Shown piece by piece: positions 6,039 through 6,251 of a stretch of DNA of 6,251 bases (within the stretch, counting starts at the first letter, position 1; each line of letters starts with the position of its first letter). The stretch is from an uncultured Eubacteriales bacterium (GTDB lineage Bacteria > Bacillota > Clostridia > Oscillospirales > CAG-272). The translations under genes were made by a program, and so were the position numbers. The notes beneath the pieces were generated by a model. It searched no databases, had not been told where the DNA came from, and was given only the letters and a program-made list of their open reading frames with translations. The stretch spans positions 1-6,251 of the forward strand of contig CAKSEM010000089.1 in NCBI GenBank assembly GCA_934446485.1, read 5' to 3'.

Positions 6039-6251
6039 CACTCCCTCGTCACTGTGCGAACAACTTACGCTGTCCTCATACGCGGAGCGCTGAGGAGAGA
6101 AATCTCCGCCCCCATTGGCTCGGACATCTTGTGAGCGCTGCATCATAAGCTATATCGCAGCACCGCATTTCAGGTGCCGTACAGAGGCATCGGATAACCG
6201 ATGCCGGGATGCAGCTTGACCGAGCCGGGGGAGGGGCAGCTTCCGGGGAGG
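6039..6251. other. Right-edge region: hairpins, short direct repeat, possible gene tail
   Basis: No gene is certain here. There is an 8-bp perfect hairpin at 6186-6205 (GGCATCGG, loop ATAA, CCGATGCC) and a smaller one at 6094-6107 (GGAGA, GAAA tetraloop, TCTCC). GCAGCTT occurs at 6211-6217 and again at 6236-6242, each followed within 18 bases by a CCGGGG..GAGG run, giving an imperfect 25-base period that runs to the window edge. Base composition becomes strongly G-rich on plus. I could not match this to a known riboswitch. Confidence 0.35.
6170..6250 (-). CDS. Possible C-terminal end of a gene entering from the right edge
   Basis: On the minus strand a frame open from the edge ends at a TGA (6170-6172) after 26 codons, finishing KLHPGIGYPMPLYGT. 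Codons favour G or C in the third position, as in the confident genes, and the peptide reads like a protein end. The other two minus frames are also open for a similar or greater length at the edge, so the evidence is thin. No function can be suggested. Confidence 0.2.
   Translation of the reverse strand, partial: LPGSCPSPGSVKLHPGIGYPMPLYGT

Noticed and set aside
5845..6093. Plus-strand 82-codon frame after the terminator
   Set aside because: It begins at TTG without a ribosome site, has no promoter, and overlaps the better-supported minus-strand small gene.
6094..6205. Glycine, cobalamin or TPP riboswitch at the right end
   Set aside because: GGAGAG and some GC-rich stems recall riboswitch pieces, but the conserved cores of these classes are not present in order.
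1..6251. CRISPR array, insertion sequence, tRNA or rRNA
   Set aside because: I saw no regularly spaced identical repeats, transposase, terminal inverted repeats with target duplication, or tRNA/rRNA signatures on either strand.

Overview
The window looks like chromosome from an anaerobic bacterium, most likely a mid-GC member of the Clostridia. This rests on an oxygen-sensitive glycyl radical enzyme, the DapL (aminotransferase) route to diaminopimelate, GGAGG ribosome binding sites, near-consensus sigma-A type promoters and frequent ATA/AGA codons. The phylum is an inference; no rRNA or other marker gene is present.

Layout: (1) At the left edge a minus-strand promoter (1-30) points out of the window. 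(2) A minus-strand cluster covers 3115 down to 97: dapF (diaminopimelate epimerase), dapL (LL-diaminopimelate aminotransferase, overlapping dapF by 4 bases), then, after a 98-base gap holding a perfect 14-bp hairpin, an alpha/beta hydrolase of the predicted-peptidase/esterase type with a C-terminal membrane segment. (3) A 268-base divergent intergenic region (3116-3383) holds a consensus promoter for dapF (minus) and another for the next gene (plus), each with an operator-like dyad. (4) A 750-residue glycyl radical enzyme (GRE) of the pyruvate formate-lyase/dehydratase superfamily runs 3384-5636 on plus and ends directly at a 19-bp hairpin terminator that can work in both directions. (5) The last 615 bases hold no confident gene. 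The best candidate is a 57-residue membrane protein on the minus strand, convergent with the GRE; the right edge has a second hairpin, a short direct repeat and possibly the tail of a further minus-strand gene.

How the genes work together: DapL makes LL-diaminopimelate from tetrahydrodipicolinate and DapF converts it to meso-diaminopimelate for peptidoglycan and lysine, so the overlapping pair is a metabolic unit. The hydrolase has no obvious role in that pathway. The GRE is transcribed separately. Its C-x-E active site (GCQE) and glycyl radical motif (RVGGF) are intact, but by eye the positions that hold substrate in glycerol dehydratase are changed, and no activating enzyme lies in the window. 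It is the most interesting item: probably a GRE of unassigned substrate.
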